From NCBI RefSeq assembly GCF_030540765.1, contig NZ_JAUOEL010000001.1:372001-436000 (forward strand): 64,000 nucleotides of DNA, written 5' to 3'. Shown here in pieces: positions 15,736-24,807 of the stretch. The notes beneath the pieces were generated by a model. That model made no database searches. It was not told the origin of the DNA and saw only the letters and a program-made list of their open reading frames with translations. Each line of letters opens with the position of its first letter. Within the stretch, counting starts at the first letter, position 1. Made by a program: the position numbers and the translations under genes. The DNA comes from Flavivirga jejuensis. Lineage in GTDB: Bacteria > Bacteroidota > Bacteroidia > Flavobacteriales > Flavobacteriaceae.

Positions 15736-16302
15736 TTAAACCTCTTTGTGCCTAAAACAATCTATTACATGATCGTTTACCATGCCTGTAGCTTGCATAT
15801 GAGCATAAACAACCGTAGTGCCTACAAATTTAAACCCTCGTTTTTTTAAGTCTTTACTAATAGTATCACTTAAAGGCGTGTTTGCTGGCACATCTTTTAA
15901 AGTTTTAAAATTGTTTTTTATAGGTTTTCCATCTACAAACCCCCAGATATATTTACTAAAACTTCCAAATTCTTCTTGAACCTTTATAAAAGCCTGTGCG
16001 TTAGTAATTGTTGCATTTACTTTTAATTTATTTCGAATAATACCAGCATCTTGTAAAAGAGAATCTATCTTATCTTGTTTATAATTAGCTATCTTTTTAT
16101 AATTAAAACCATCAAAAGCTTTTCTAAAATTTTCACGTTTTCGCAAAACAGTAATCCAACTTAAACCCGCTTGAAACGTTTCTAAAATTAAAAATTCAAA
16201 AAGGCGATCATCCTCATAAACAGGAGTGCCCCATTCTTTATCGTGATAGGTTTCATATAAATCATCACCAACACACCAATGGCACCTAAGTTTTGTTTTC
16301 AT
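15736..16302 (-). CDS. tag: DNA-3-methyladenine glycosylase I
   Basis: Tag removes 3-methyladenine from alkylated DNA as the first step of base-excision repair. The 188 residues start with RCHWCVGDDLYETYHDKEWG, including the cysteines that help bind zinc, and continue with FEFLILETFQAGLSWITVL, the family's helix-hairpin-like signature. The C-terminal histidine-containing segment THVVYAH-like (VGTTVVYAHMQATGMVNDH) completes the zinc snap. It converges with the SRPBCC gene. Confidence 0.95.
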   Translation of the reverse strand: MKTKLRCHWCVGDDLYETYHDKEWGTPVYEDDRLFEFLILETFQAGLSWITVLRKRENFRKAFDGFNYKKIANYKQDKIDSLLQDAGIIRNKLKVNATITNAQAFIKVQEEFGSFSKYIWGFVDGKPIKNNFKTLKDVPANTPLSDTISKDLKKRGFKFVGTTVVYAHMQATGMVNDHVIDCFRHKEV

Positions 16303-16398
16303 AAAATTTTTCGTAAGGTTTAAAATAAAAGTATGACAAATATCATCTTAATTAGAAAAGCAAGATACTAATTTTGTGTTACTCATTAAAAGAAGATT

Positions 16399-17016
16399 AT
16401 GAAGACGATTATAAAAAATAGTTTAAATAAAAGTATATCCTATCTGGCATATAGAGATTTAGTAAAGCAACTAGCTGAAGCTAACTCCAATACTGGAAAT
16501 GAAAAAACAGAAGCCTTAGCAGATTACACTAAGCTTAATGACCGACGCATGAAACGTTGGGATAAAACTATAAAGATAACTAGTGAGTCTTTAAGTAAAA
16601 TCAAAACTTTTAAAGAACCTATTACTTGGTTAGTAATTACAGAAAGTTGGTGTGGGGATGCTGCACACGTAATGCCCGTAATAAATAAAGTTGCCGAATT
16701 AAATGATAATATTGATTTGAAAGTAGTGCTTCGTGATGAAAATCCTGAGTTAATGGATGCTTTTTTAACTAATGGTAATAAAGCGATTCCTAAATTAATA
16801 ATATTAGATAATAATACAGGCGATGTTTTAAATACCTATGGACCAAGACCTAGCGAAGCAACTAATTATGTTAGTAGATTTAAGGCAAAGCACGGAGCGT
16901 TGACTCCTGAATTTAAAGAAGATTTACAACATTGGTATAATACCAACAAAGGACAAAATATTATAGATGATTTAACCGATGTACTGTGTGAGTTAGAACC
17001 TAGTGTTTGCCAATAA
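16399..17016 (+). CDS. Thioredoxin-family protein with a single active-site cysteine
   Basis: The protein has 205 residues with no signal peptide. The core region (about residues 75-150) has the thioredoxin-like WLVITESWCGDAAHVMPVI. The usual second cysteine of the CxxC motif is alanine (C-G-D-A), as in the Thioredoxin_9 family. A helical N-terminus of about 60 residues precedes the domain. A disulfide reductase role is unlikely with one cysteine; it may bind or deglutathionylate partners. The 3' end overlaps the convergent TonB-like gene by 17 bp. Confidence 0.85.
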   Translation: MKTIIKNSLNKSISYLAYRDLVKQLAEANSNTGNEKTEALADYTKLNDRRMKRWDKTIKITSESLSKIKTFKEPITWLVITESWCGDAAHVMPVINKVAELNDNIDLKVVLRDENPELMDAFLTNGNKAIPKLIILDNNTGDVLNTYGPRPSEATNYVSRFKAKHGALTPEFKEDLQHWYNTNKGQNIIDDLTDVLCELEPSVCQ

Positions 17017-17716
17017 AGTAAAACGTTATAGAGCCTAATTGTGTTTTCTTAGAAGGATCTGGACTAAACTGTGAATCTTTAGCATACTCTAAAGCATGTT
17101 CTATAAGGCATTCGTTATTTGAAGTTGAAGTGGTGTTTATATAAGTATCTATCACACTTCCTTTATCATTAACAGTAATATTCACAACTATTTTACCATC
17201 GACCTCACATAAGTAAATAGGAATTGGTATAAATACTTTGTCTCTATCAACTAACGAAAAACTAATGGAGCTTTTTGTATTAGCACCCTCTTCTTCTTGC
17301 TGCTTTTTTAATAAATCATTTACTTTACTAAATAATGATAGCTCCTCTTTATTTACTTTAGTATCCTCGGAAGCCTTATACTCTTTAGTGTAAGCTTCTG
17401 TACCTTCTGGTATGCTGGATCTTGGCACATAGTCTTCTGGTGGAGCAATAGGTTTAAAAGCTTCAGCAAAGTGCTTGCTGTTTTTCGTTTCGTTAAAAGC
17501 CTTATTTGTTTCTGCCTTGCTGGCGTTTAGTTTTTCTAAAGCCTCTATTATTTTAATTTCTTCTTCGGTTAATTCCTCTTCAGGTTCTATTTCATAATAA
17601 CTTTCCGAAGCGAATTTATCTTGTTTTTTAAGGCTTAAATTGAATACAGACAGGACTACCGTTCCTGATATAAGGAAGGTAAGTAGCAGGGCTTTATGTT
17701 GATTTGTTAGGTCCAA
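17000..17716 (-). CDS. TonB-like C-terminal domain protein, membrane anchored
   Basis: It comprises 238 residues. A single N-terminal membrane helix (about residues 8-27) is followed by a long charged linker rich in Glu and Lys. The C-terminal 75 residues match the TonB C-terminal fold (CEVDGKIVVNITVNDKGSV, then IEHALEYAKDSQFSP). It probably spans the periplasm and contacts an outer-membrane protein, but the linker lacks the Pro-rich pattern of a classical TonB. The N-terminal region is glutamate-rich (YEIEPEEELTEEEIKIIE). Confidence 0.75.
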   Translation of the reverse strand: MDLTNQHKALLLTFLISGTVVLSVFNLSLKKQDKFASESYYEIEPEEELTEEEIKIIEALEKLNASKAETNKAFNETKNSKHFAEAFKPIAPPEDYVPRSSIPEGTEAYTKEYKASEDTKVNKEELSLFSKVNDLLKKQQEEEGANTKSSISFSLVDRDKVFIPIPIYLCEVDGKIVVNITVNDKGSVIDTYINTTSTSNNECLIEHALEYAKDSQFSPDPSKKTQLGSITFYFIGKH

Positions 17717-17760
17717 ATCATATTGATTAGAGAGAATTATTTACGAAATATACGTAAAAA

Positions 17761-18462
17761 TTATGTTTTTTGGTCTTTTAAGCTAGAAATAAAGGCTTCT
17801 ATAGTAACCGAATCATCAATATGGAAGTCACCAATTTTGGTACGACAAAGTTTTGATAGGTGTGCTCCAGAGTTTAATGCTTTCCCAAAATCGTTTGCTA
17901 AAGAGCGAATATAAGTCCCTTTACTACAAACCACTCTAAAATCAATATTTAAACGATCTATTCTGGTGATTTCAAATTCTGAAATACTTACAATTCTTGG
18001 TTTTATTTCAACGGTTTCACCAACTCTGGCATATTCATACAATCGCTTTCCATCTTTTTTTAATGCAGAAAAAATAGGCGGATATTGTTGAATATCTCCT
18101 ATAAATTGTTTCGTTGTATCATGGATTAATGCCTCTGTAATATGCTTGGTAGAAAAAGTTTCGGTTATCTCGGTTTCTAAATCATAAGAAGGTGTCGTAC
18201 CGCCTAAAGTAATGGTGCCCGTATATTCTTTAACCTGCCCTTGAAATGTGTCAATTTGCTTGGTCATTTTCCCCGTACAAATAACTAGTAGTCCTGTTGC
18301 TAAAGGATCAAGTGTACCAGCATGGCCTACTTTTATTTTTTTTATTTCAAAAGCTTGGCGGATTTCCCAACGCAACTTGTTAACTACTTGAAAAGAAGTC
18401 CAATTTAACGGTTTGTCTATTAAAAGCACCTGTCCAGAAAGGTAGTCTTCTTTCGATATCAT
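17761..18462 (-). CDS. truB: tRNA pseudouridine(55) synthase
   Basis: TruB converts U55 in the T-arm of tRNAs to pseudouridine. The 233 residues include the catalytic aspartate motif in VGHAGTLDPLATGLLVICTGK near residues 42-62 and the RNA-binding loop around YPPIFSALKKDGKRLYE. The ATG at 18460-18462 directly follows the uppP stop codon, so truB is the last gene of the DUF3098-uppP-truB operon. Confidence 0.96.
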   Translation of the reverse strand: MISKEDYLSGQVLLIDKPLNWTSFQVVNKLRWEIRQAFEIKKIKVGHAGTLDPLATGLLVICTGKMTKQIDTFQGQVKEYTGTITLGGTTPSYDLETEITETFSTKHITEALIHDTTKQFIGDIQQYPPIFSALKKDGKRLYEYARVGETVEIKPRIVSISEFEITRIDRLNIDFRVVCSKGTYIRSLANDFGKALNSGAHLSKLCRTKIGDFHIDDSVTIEAFISSLKDQKT

Positions 18463-18463
18463 T

Positions 18464-19261
18464 TTATAAATTTAATAATGAAAATACAATAGCACTAATA
18501 CCAGCAATAATACAGTAGATTGCAAAATAACTTAGTTTGCTTTTTTTAACCAAAGCAATCATCCATGTACATGCAAATAGACCTGCAATAAAAGCTGACA
18601 CAAAACCAATGGATAATGATGTGAAATTCTCACTATCATAGGTAAGATCACCACTAATAATATCTTTTGCAATTTTTCCGAAAATTAAGGGGACCACCAT
18701 TAAGAATGAAAAACGAGCTGCTTTAGTTTTGTCGTTTCCTAATAAAACGGAAGTTGAAATAGTAGCACCAGAACGTGATATTCCAGGAAGCATAGCAATG
18801 GCTTGAGAAATTCCAATAATAAAGGCGTTTTTAAAAGATACTTTTTTATTAGTGTTTTTAGCTTTATCTGCTAAAAAAAGTAAAATAGCTGTAACAATTA
18901 GCATGCAGCCTACCAGTAAAATATTACTTCCAAAAAGTTGTTCTAATTGTTTTTCAAAAAATACACCTACAATAACTGCAGGAATCATAGACACTATAAT
19001 TTTTGAAACGAATTGTAAATCCTCATTCCATTCAAATTTTAGTATACCTTTAATAATATCTAAAATGTCTTTTCTAAAAATCACGATAGTACTTAATGCC
19101 GTTGCAAAGTGAAGTACAACTGTAAATAGAAGGCTTTCTTCGGGAATTGAGTTGTCGCCTAGTATGGCTTTTCCGAGTTCTAAATGCCCGCTTGATGATA
19201 CAGGTAAAAACTCAGTAAGTCCTTGAATGATACCTAAAATAATTGCATCGATTATTTCCAT
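18464..19261 (-). CDS. uppP: Undecaprenyl-diphosphate phosphatase
   Basis: UppP recycles undecaprenyl diphosphate to the monophosphate carrier used for peptidoglycan export, and also confers bacitracin tolerance. The 265-residue membrane protein has the two conserved motifs GLTEFLPVSSSGHLEL near the N-terminus and PGISRSGATIST in the middle, with eight hydrophobic segments. It sits between the DUF3098 gene and truB in the common flavobacterial cluster. Confidence 0.96.
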   Translation of the reverse strand: MEIIDAIILGIIQGLTEFLPVSSSGHLELGKAILGDNSIPEESLLFTVVLHFATALSTIVIFRKDILDIIKGILKFEWNEDLQFVSKIIVSMIPAVIVGVFFEKQLEQLFGSNILLVGCMLIVTAILLFLADKAKNTNKKVSFKNAFIIGISQAIAMLPGISRSGATISTSVLLGNDKTKAARFSFLMVVPLIFGKIAKDIISGDLTYDSENFTSLSIGFVSAFIAGLFACTWMIALVKKSKLSYFAIYCIIAGISAIVFSLLNL

Positions 19262-19319
19262 GCGGCAAAAGTATTAAAATAGGAATAGTAAAAAACTAAA
19301 GTGCGTTGGAATTTAGAAT

Positions 19320-19586
19320 TTATTTTTTAGAATTGGAATTTTCAGGATTTAATAAAATGGCGTAAACTTCGATACCAAATCCCAAGAGAATAATAGCTGG
19401 AGCAAGTCTTATACGTCTCCAATGAAAAATTTCAGGATTAAAAACATTAGGATCGTCGCTACCTCCACCAGACATTAAAATAAAACCAACAGCGATACAA
19501 GCTAAACCAATAAACATGAATTTATAGTTTTTCTTTCCAAAAACAAATATACTTTTAGCGTTTTCTTTTCTTTTTTTCTCTCCCAT
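19320..19586 (-). CDS. DUF3098 small membrane protein
   Basis: This 88-residue protein has a basic N-terminus, two hydrophobic segments (about residues 23-40 and 59-75) and the NPEIFHWRRIRLAPAII block between them that is typical of DUF3098. In Bacteroidetes this gene sits between ftsX and uppP, as here. A link to cell-envelope assembly is inferred from position only. Confidence 0.85.
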   Translation of the reverse strand: MGEKKRKENAKSIFVFGKKNYKFMFIGLACIAVGFILMSGGGSDDPNVFNPEIFHWRRIRLAPAIILLGFGIEVYAILLNPENSNSKK

Positions 19587-19748
19587 AATTAGTTAAATTC
19601 ACTATAGATAATATCCTTACCAATGGCTATTTGCGAAATGTGCTCGGAGATTGCAAACCAACCGCCAAGAACTTTTGCAAAGTGCAAAGTAACCTTTTTA
19701 TTTAAAACTTTAGTGTTAAGAAAATCTAAATTTAATCTACTTGCCTTA

Positions 19749-20624
19749 TTAATACAATTGATCGGTCTTTAAATTCAAAAAGCGTTGCGTTGCAAAATGT
19801 GTGCTTATCCATGTAATAATAATTCCTAAAGCAAAAATAAAAAGAAATAAGAAAACGATTAAAATAGGATTGCTTAATAATCCTAGTTCTAAAAATGTTT
19901 TATTAAGATAATACAAAACTATAGCCATTCCTATAAGAGCCAGAGCAGCTCCAATCATTCCCAAACGAACACTTTTCCATATAAAAGGACGTCTAATAAA
20001 TTGCTTGGTAGCACCAACCATTTGCATGGTTTTAATGGTGAAACGCTTAGAAAAAACAGCTAATCTTATGGAACTATTAATAAGTAAAACAGCAATTAAA
20101 GTAAAAATAGCACTTATAATAAGCACCCAAAAACTAATCTTTTTTACATTATCGTTCATTAAATTAACGAGATCATTATCGTAGTTAACCTCGTCAACAA
20201 AATCTTTATTTAATGCTTCCGCAGAAATTTTTTCAAGATGTTCAGACGTTACGAAATCTGCTTTCAAATGCACGTCGATTGAATTTTGCAAAGGATTATA
20301 TCCGACAAAATCCATAAAGTCTTCACCGTTTTCCGCTTTCATAAATTCGGCAGCTTGATCTTTAGAAACGTATTCGGTAGATTTTACATAATCTGCCATC
20401 GCTAAACTTTTTTCAAGTTGTTTTGTTTCAACCTCTTTAGCAGAATCTTTAATATAGATGGTAACAACTACTTGCTCCTTAAAGTGATCAGACACTTTTT
20501 TAGCATTAAGAATAAGCATGCCTAATAAGCCCAATAAAAACAAAACTAAAGCAATACTTAATACGACTGAAAAGTATGAAGAAATAAGTCTGCGCTTTTG
20601 ATGTTTTTCGAATGATGAACTCAT
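19749..20624 (-). CDS. ftsX: Cell division protein FtsX
   Basis: FtsX is the membrane half of the FtsEX complex, which couples division to peptidoglycan hydrolase activation. The 291 residues show an N-terminal membrane helix (about 18-38) and a large extracellular domain up to residue 160 with the IYIKDSAKEVE segment. Three further helices follow, with the permease-like KTMQMVGATKQFIRRPF loop between them. FtsE is not in the window. Confidence 0.93.
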   Translation of the reverse strand: MSSSFEKHQKRRLISSYFSVVLSIALVLFLLGLLGMLILNAKKVSDHFKEQVVVTIYIKDSAKEVETKQLEKSLAMADYVKSTEYVSKDQAAEFMKAENGEDFMDFVGYNPLQNSIDVHLKADFVTSEHLEKISAEALNKDFVDEVNYDNDLVNLMNDNVKKISFWVLIISAIFTLIAVLLINSSIRLAVFSKRFTIKTMQMVGATKQFIRRPFIWKSVRLGMIGAALALIGMAIVLYYLNKTFLELGLLSNPILIVFLFLFIFALGIIITWISTHFATQRFLNLKTDQLY

Positions 20625-20827
20625 AAAAATGGATTAATGTCGTAAAAATAATAAAGTATAAGCAAAGAATCTTCAAAAGATTTAAGTCTTTTGATTTCAA
20701 ATAAAAATGTCTTTCAAATAGATATGAGAATCTTATTAAATATAATTTGAAATACAGTTAGATGTTAACCTTATTTCAAACAGATGTAAATACAACGTTT
20801 AAACTTTCAACATTGTTATAATAAGCT

Positions 20828-20835
20828 TAAATTTG
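20828..20835 (+). promoter_or_regulatory. Predicted leuS promoter (-7 box)
   Basis: TAAATTTG followed by CGCC matches the Bacteroidetes -7 element, 57 bp upstream of the leuS ATG. A clean -33 TTG is not evident at the expected distance. Confidence 0.5.
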
Positions 20836-20891
20836 CGCCTTTATTAAGCAAGCAATATTTAGTTGGCAGTAATACGAAAATAAGAATTTAG

Positions 20892-23800
20892 ATGAAATAC
20901 GATTTTAACGAGGTAGAAGCCAAATGGCAAAAATATTGGGCAGAGAACCAAACGTTTAAAGCTGTTAATAATAGCGAAAAACCAAAATATTATGTGTTAG
21001 ATATGTTCCCTTACCCAAGTGGAGCAGGTTTACATGTTGGGCATCCATTAGGATATATAGCTTCAGATATTTACGCACGTTACAAACGTCATAAAGGCTT
21101 TAATGTATTGCATCCACAAGGCTATGATAGTTTTGGTTTACCAGCAGAACAATATGCCATTCAAACAGGGCAACATCCAGCAATAACTACTGCTGAAAAT
21201 ATAAAAACATATCGTAGACAGTTAGATCAAATAGGTTTTTCGTTCGATTGGTCTCGTGAGGTTAGAACGTCAGACGCTAGTTATTACAAATGGACGCAAT
21301 GGATTTTTATTCAGTTGTTCGAGTCTTGGTATAATAATGATTCTAATAAAGCTGAAGATATTTCTGGTTTAGTAACTATTTTCGAAACAGAAGGGAATAC
21401 AAATGTAAATGCCGTTAGCGATGATAATGTTGAGGTGTTTTCTGCTGAAGATTGGAAAGTGTTTTCTTCTAAAAAACAACAAGAAATTTTGCTACAATAC
21501 AGGTTAACGTATTTAGCAGAAACAGAAGTGAACTGGTGTCCTGTTTTAGGAACTGTTTTAGCAAATGATGAAATTGTAAATGGTGTTTCAGAACGTGGCG
21601 GACACCCCGTAATTCGTAAAAAAATGACCCAATGGAGCATGCGTATTTCTGCCTATGCAGAACGTTTGCTTCAAGGATTAAATACTATTGATTGGACAGA
21701 TTCTTTAAAAGAAAGTCAGCGTAATTGGATTGGAAAATCGGTTGGGGCGTCAGTTTTGTTCCCCATCCTATCCTTCCCTAGAGGGGAAGAGAAAGCTGGT
21801 TCGTATACTCGTGCGGGTTATATGACGGGAGGAAATAATTCACACTTATTATTGGAACGAGCCAAAGAGATGCGTGCTAATCCAACTCAGGCAGAAGCCG
21901 TATTGTGGGAACAGCTTAGAAATAAAAATTTAGAAGCAAAATTCAGACAACAACACTTAATAGGGGACTATATTGTTGATTTTGTATGTTTAAAAAAGCG
22001 ATTAATCATTGAAGTTGACGGGAAAATCCATGAATCTCAAATAGAAGAAGATGCAAAACGCACAGAAATTCTTGAAAATGATTACTATAAAGTTATCCGT
22101 TTTACAAATGAGGAAGTTTTAGGAGATATTGAAAGTGTTTTAGAAAATATAAAAAAAGAACTAGCACAAAGAGAATCAATTCAGAGTAAATCACAACAGA
22201 GTGAGCAAGAGCAGAGTGAGCAAGTTCCCCCTTCGGGGGCTAGGGGGATTGAAGTATTCACGACTCGTCCTGATACCATCTTCGGTGTGTCATTTATGAC
22301 TCTAGCACCAGAACATGAGCTAGTGTCACAAATAACAACACCAGAACAGAAGGAAGCTGTTGATGCTTATATTCTTGCGACAGCAAAGCGCAGTGAACGT
22401 GATAGAATGGCAGATGTAAAAACCATTTCAGGTGTATTCACAGGTGCCTATGCCGAACACCCGTTTACAAAAGAACCGATTCCAATTTGGATTGGCGATT
22501 ATGTATTGGCAGGCTATGGAACAGGAGCGGTAATGTCGGTGCCATGTGGAGATCAGCGCGATTACGATTTCGCGAAGCATTTTAATATTTCAATTCCTAA
22601 TATTTTTGAAGGCGTAGATATTTCTGAAGAAGCTTTTTCGGATAAAGAAAAAACCATCATAGCAAATAGTGATTTCCTTAATGGGATGAACTATAAAAAA
22701 GCCACTAAACGTGCCATTTACGAATTGGAACAATTGGGACAAGGCGAAGGTAAAACCAATTATAGATTACGGGATGCTGTATTTAGCAGACAGCGATATT
22801 GGGGCGAACCATTTCCTGTATATTACGTGAATGGGATGCCACAAATGATTGCTAAGGAGCACTTGCCAATCAAATTACCAGAAGTTGAAAAATATTTACC
22901 CACCGAAACAGGTGAACCACCATTAGGAAATGCAACCGTTTGGGCTTGGGATACAAATACGAATCAAGTAGTAAGTAACGACCTAATCACCCAGAGCACA
23001 GTCGGAGGAAACCAAGATAAGGGTATCTATCCGCTCGAACTAAACACCATGCCAGGTTGGGCAGGAAGTTCATTCTATTTTAACAGATATATGGATCCTG
23101 ATAATGATAATGAGATGGCTTCCAAAGAAGCACTGGATTATTGGCAGGATGTCGATTTGTATATAGGAGGTAGTGAACATGCCACAGGACACTTATTGTA
23201 TTCTCGTTTTTGGCAAAAATTCTTGTTTGATAAAGGCGTTGTGCCAGTAGATGAATATGCTAAAAAACTTATTAACCAAGGGATGATTTTGGGTACTAGC
23301 GCTATAGTATATCGTATTTCAGGAACTAATAAATATGTTTCCAAAGGGTTAAAAGATAGTTATGATGTTGAAGAAATACGAGTTGATGTTAATATGGTTA
23401 ACGCTTCAGATGAAATTGATATTGAAGCATTAAAAAAATGGCAACCGCAATTCAATAATGCTGAATTTATTTTAGAAGGAAGTAGTTATATTGTTGGGAG
23501 AGAAGTTGAAAAAATGTCAAAACGGTGGTATAATGTTGTTAATCCTGATGCTATTTGTGCACAGTATGGCGCAGACAGTTTAAGACTCTACGAAATGTTC
23601 TTAGGTCCATTAGAGCAATACAAACCATGGAATACAGCAGGAATTACAGGAGTACACAATTTCTTAAAAAAATTATGGAAACTATACCATCAAGGAGAAA
23701 ACGGAACTTTTCACGTAACGAGTTCCCCTCCTAAGGAGAGGTTAGGGGAGGCTCTTAAAACACTCCATAAAACCATAAAGAAAGTAGAAGAAGATATTGA

Positions 23801-24206
23801 GAATTTCTCATTCAATACATCGGTGTCTACTTTTATGATAGCCGTTAATGAATTAACAGCTCAAAAATGTAAAAGTAAAGAGATCCTTGAACCTCTATTG
23901 ATTCTGATATCTCCCTATGCACCACATATCGCAGAGGAGTTATATAGTCAGTTAGGGCATAATGAGTCCATTTCAACAGCAGATTTCCCAAAATTTGATG
24001 CAAGTCATTTAGTAGAAAGCAGTAAAAATTATCCGATTTCATTTAATGGAAAAATGCGTTTTACTTTAGAGTTGCCATTAGATTTGAGTAAAGATGCTAT
24101 TGAAGCTGCAGTTATGGCACATGAAAAAACAAAAGAACAACTTGGAGGTAGAACACCGAAAAAAGTGATCGTGGTTCCAGGGAAAATAGTCAATATTGTA
24201 GGTTGA
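20892..24206 (+). CDS. leuS: Leucyl-tRNA synthetase with an in-frame DUF559 endonuclease insert
   Basis: This enzyme charges tRNA-Leu. It has HVGH (in GAGLHVGHPLGYIASD), the KMSKR motif near the end of the catalytic core, the editing-domain TTRPDT loop and a C-terminal anticodon-binding domain. At 1104 residues it is about 165 longer than usual. The extra length is a complete DUF559-type nuclease (residues about 290-452) placed in a beta-turn between GKSVGAS and IEVFTTRPDT, where normal enzymes have only a few residues. A second short insert (residues 945-953, SPPKERLGE) occurs near the C-terminus. The frame is open throughout, so the enzyme is presumably active; both inserts are translated. 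It is transcribed from its own promoter, divergent from ftsX. Confidence 0.95.
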   Translation: MKYDFNEVEAKWQKYWAENQTFKAVNNSEKPKYYVLDMFPYPSGAGLHVGHPLGYIASDIYARYKRHKGFNVLHPQGYDSFGLPAEQYAIQTGQHPAITTAENIKTYRRQLDQIGFSFDWSREVRTSDASYYKWTQWIFIQLFESWYNNDSNKAEDISGLVTIFETEGNTNVNAVSDDNVEVFSAEDWKVFSSKKQQEILLQYRLTYLAETEVNWCPVLGTVLANDEIVNGVSERGGHPVIRKKMTQWSMRISAYAERLLQGLNTIDWTDSLKESQRNWIGKSVGASVLFPILSFPRGEEKAGSYTRAGYMTGGNNSHLLLERAKEMRANPTQAEAVLWEQLRNKNLEAKFRQQHLIGDYIVDFVCLKKRLIIEVDGKIHESQIEEDAKRTEILENDYYKVIRFTNEEVLGDIESVLENIKKELAQRESIQSKSQQSEQEQSEQVPPSGARGIEVFTTRPDTIFGVSFMTLAPEHELVSQITTPEQKEAVDAYILATAKRSERDRMADVKTISGVFTGAYAEHPFTKEPIPIWIGDYVLAGYGTGAVMSVPCGDQRDYDFAKHFNISIPNIFEGVDISEEAFSDKEKTIIANSDFLNGMNYKKATKRAIYELEQLGQGEGKTNYRLRDAVFSRQRYWGEPFPVYYVNGMPQMIAKEHLPIKLPEVEKYLPTETGEPPLGNATVWAWDTNTNQVVSNDLITQSTVGGNQDKGIYPLELNTMPGWAGSSFYFNRYMDPDNDNEMASKEALDYWQDVDLYIGGSEHATGHLLYSRFWQKFLFDKGVVPVDEYAKKLINQGMILGTSAIVYRISGTNKYVSKGLKDSYDVEEIRVDVNMVNASDEIDIEALKKWQPQFNNAEFILEGSSYIVGREVEKMSKRWYNVVNPDAICAQYGADSLRLYEMFLGPLEQYKPWNTAGITGVHNFLKKLWKLYHQGENGTFHVTSSPPKERLGEALKTLHKTIKKVEEDIENFSFNTSVSTFMIAVNELTAQKCKSKEILEPLLILISPYAPHIAEELYSQLGHNESISTADFPKFDASHLVESSKNYPISFNGKMRFTLELPLDLSKDAIEAAVMAHEKTKEQLGGRTPKKVIVVPGKIVNIVG
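21761..22248 (+). mobile_element. DUF559 nuclease element inserted in frame in leuS
   Basis: About 163 codons are bounded by GC-rich palindromes unlike the surrounding AT-rich gene: CTTCCC-TAGA-GGGGAAG (21773-21789) at the left and CCCCC-TTC-GGGGG (22227-22239), then CTAGGGGG, at the right. The translated core has the full PD-(D/E)xK-like pattern of DUF559: HLIGDYIVDFVCL with D363, LIIEVDGKIHE with E374 and D376, and the closing VIRFTNEEVLGD. The segment GYMTGGNNSHLLLERAKEMR precedes it. A Glu/Gln/Ser-rich tail leads back into LeuRS. There are no intein splice residues. I read this as a selfish endonuclease element tolerated as an inserted protein domain. Confidence 0.85.
23724..23751 (+). 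repeat. Short palindromic repeat inserted in frame in leuS
   Basis: The sequence TCCCCTCCTAAGGAG followed by AGGTTAGGGGAGG is GC-rich and partly self-complementary. It encodes SPPKERLGE between the GTFHVTS and ALKTLHKTIKKVEE stretches of LeuRS. It resembles the GC-rich ends of the DUF559 insert and the 62,343-62,428 repeat. Confidence 0.7.
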
Positions 24207-24375
24207 AAAATGTGTATTCTTAAAGAAAGAGGCGCTTTTAGTCATGTCGAAATGAGACACGATTGAGACATCACATAATGTATTGAGAATAATTATATAA
24301 TTTTTCCTAAAAGTTATTATTGAGCTTGTAGAAGAGAATGCAGGAATTCAATATTTTTTAAATAGTATTATTAAA

Positions 24376-24636
24376 ATGAATTATACAGAAATAATAGGTT
24401 TTATAGCGGCAATTTTAACAACTGCAGCCTTTTTACCTCAAGTTTATAAAACTTGGAAGACCAAAGATGTTTCTAGTTTATCGTTCCCTATGTTGCTTCT
24501 CTTTTTTGTTGGTGTTTTAATGTGGTTAATTTATGGTTTTCTAAAACATAGCACACCTATAATTTTTGCAAATACGATTACTATCGTATCTATATTTCTA
24601 TTGGTGTCTTTTAAAATTAGATACAATAAAAAATAA
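24376..24636 (+). CDS. SemiSWEET family sugar transporter
   Basis: This 86-residue three-helix membrane protein has the first-helix PQ-like motif (IAAILTTAAFLPQVYKTWKTKDVSSLS) and the second and third helices expected for a SemiSWEET half-transporter. Such proteins work as dimers and let sugars move down their gradient. The substrate is not known from the sequence. It is a stand-alone gene between leuS and ald. Confidence 0.9.
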   Translation: MNYTEIIGFIAAILTTAAFLPQVYKTWKTKDVSSLSFPMLLLFFVGVLMWLIYGFLKHSTPIIFANTITIVSIFLLVSFKIRYNKK

Positions 24637-24807
24637 ATCAACTTGATAATTTCGAAGCTAAATTTTGGTGCTGAATTTTCTATTTAATAAAATAATCTTT
24701 CAGTTTTATTAAATTCATAAAAATCATCCAATCTTCATAATCTAGTATATTAATTCTGTATTTCATTGTAATTTGGAGGCATAAAAAACAACCTAAAAAT
24801 TACAGCT

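Noticed and set aside
19592-19760. Open stretch between ftsX and DUF3098
   Set aside because: About 50 codons without stop on the minus strand but no usable start codon; compatible with chance, with a promoter (TTACTTTGCAC) more likely.
21761-22248. Intein or frameshift in leuS
   Set aside because: The frame is continuous and no splice residues (N-terminal Cys/Ser, C-terminal His-Asn) are present at the insert edges, so neither protein splicing nor a broken gene is supported.
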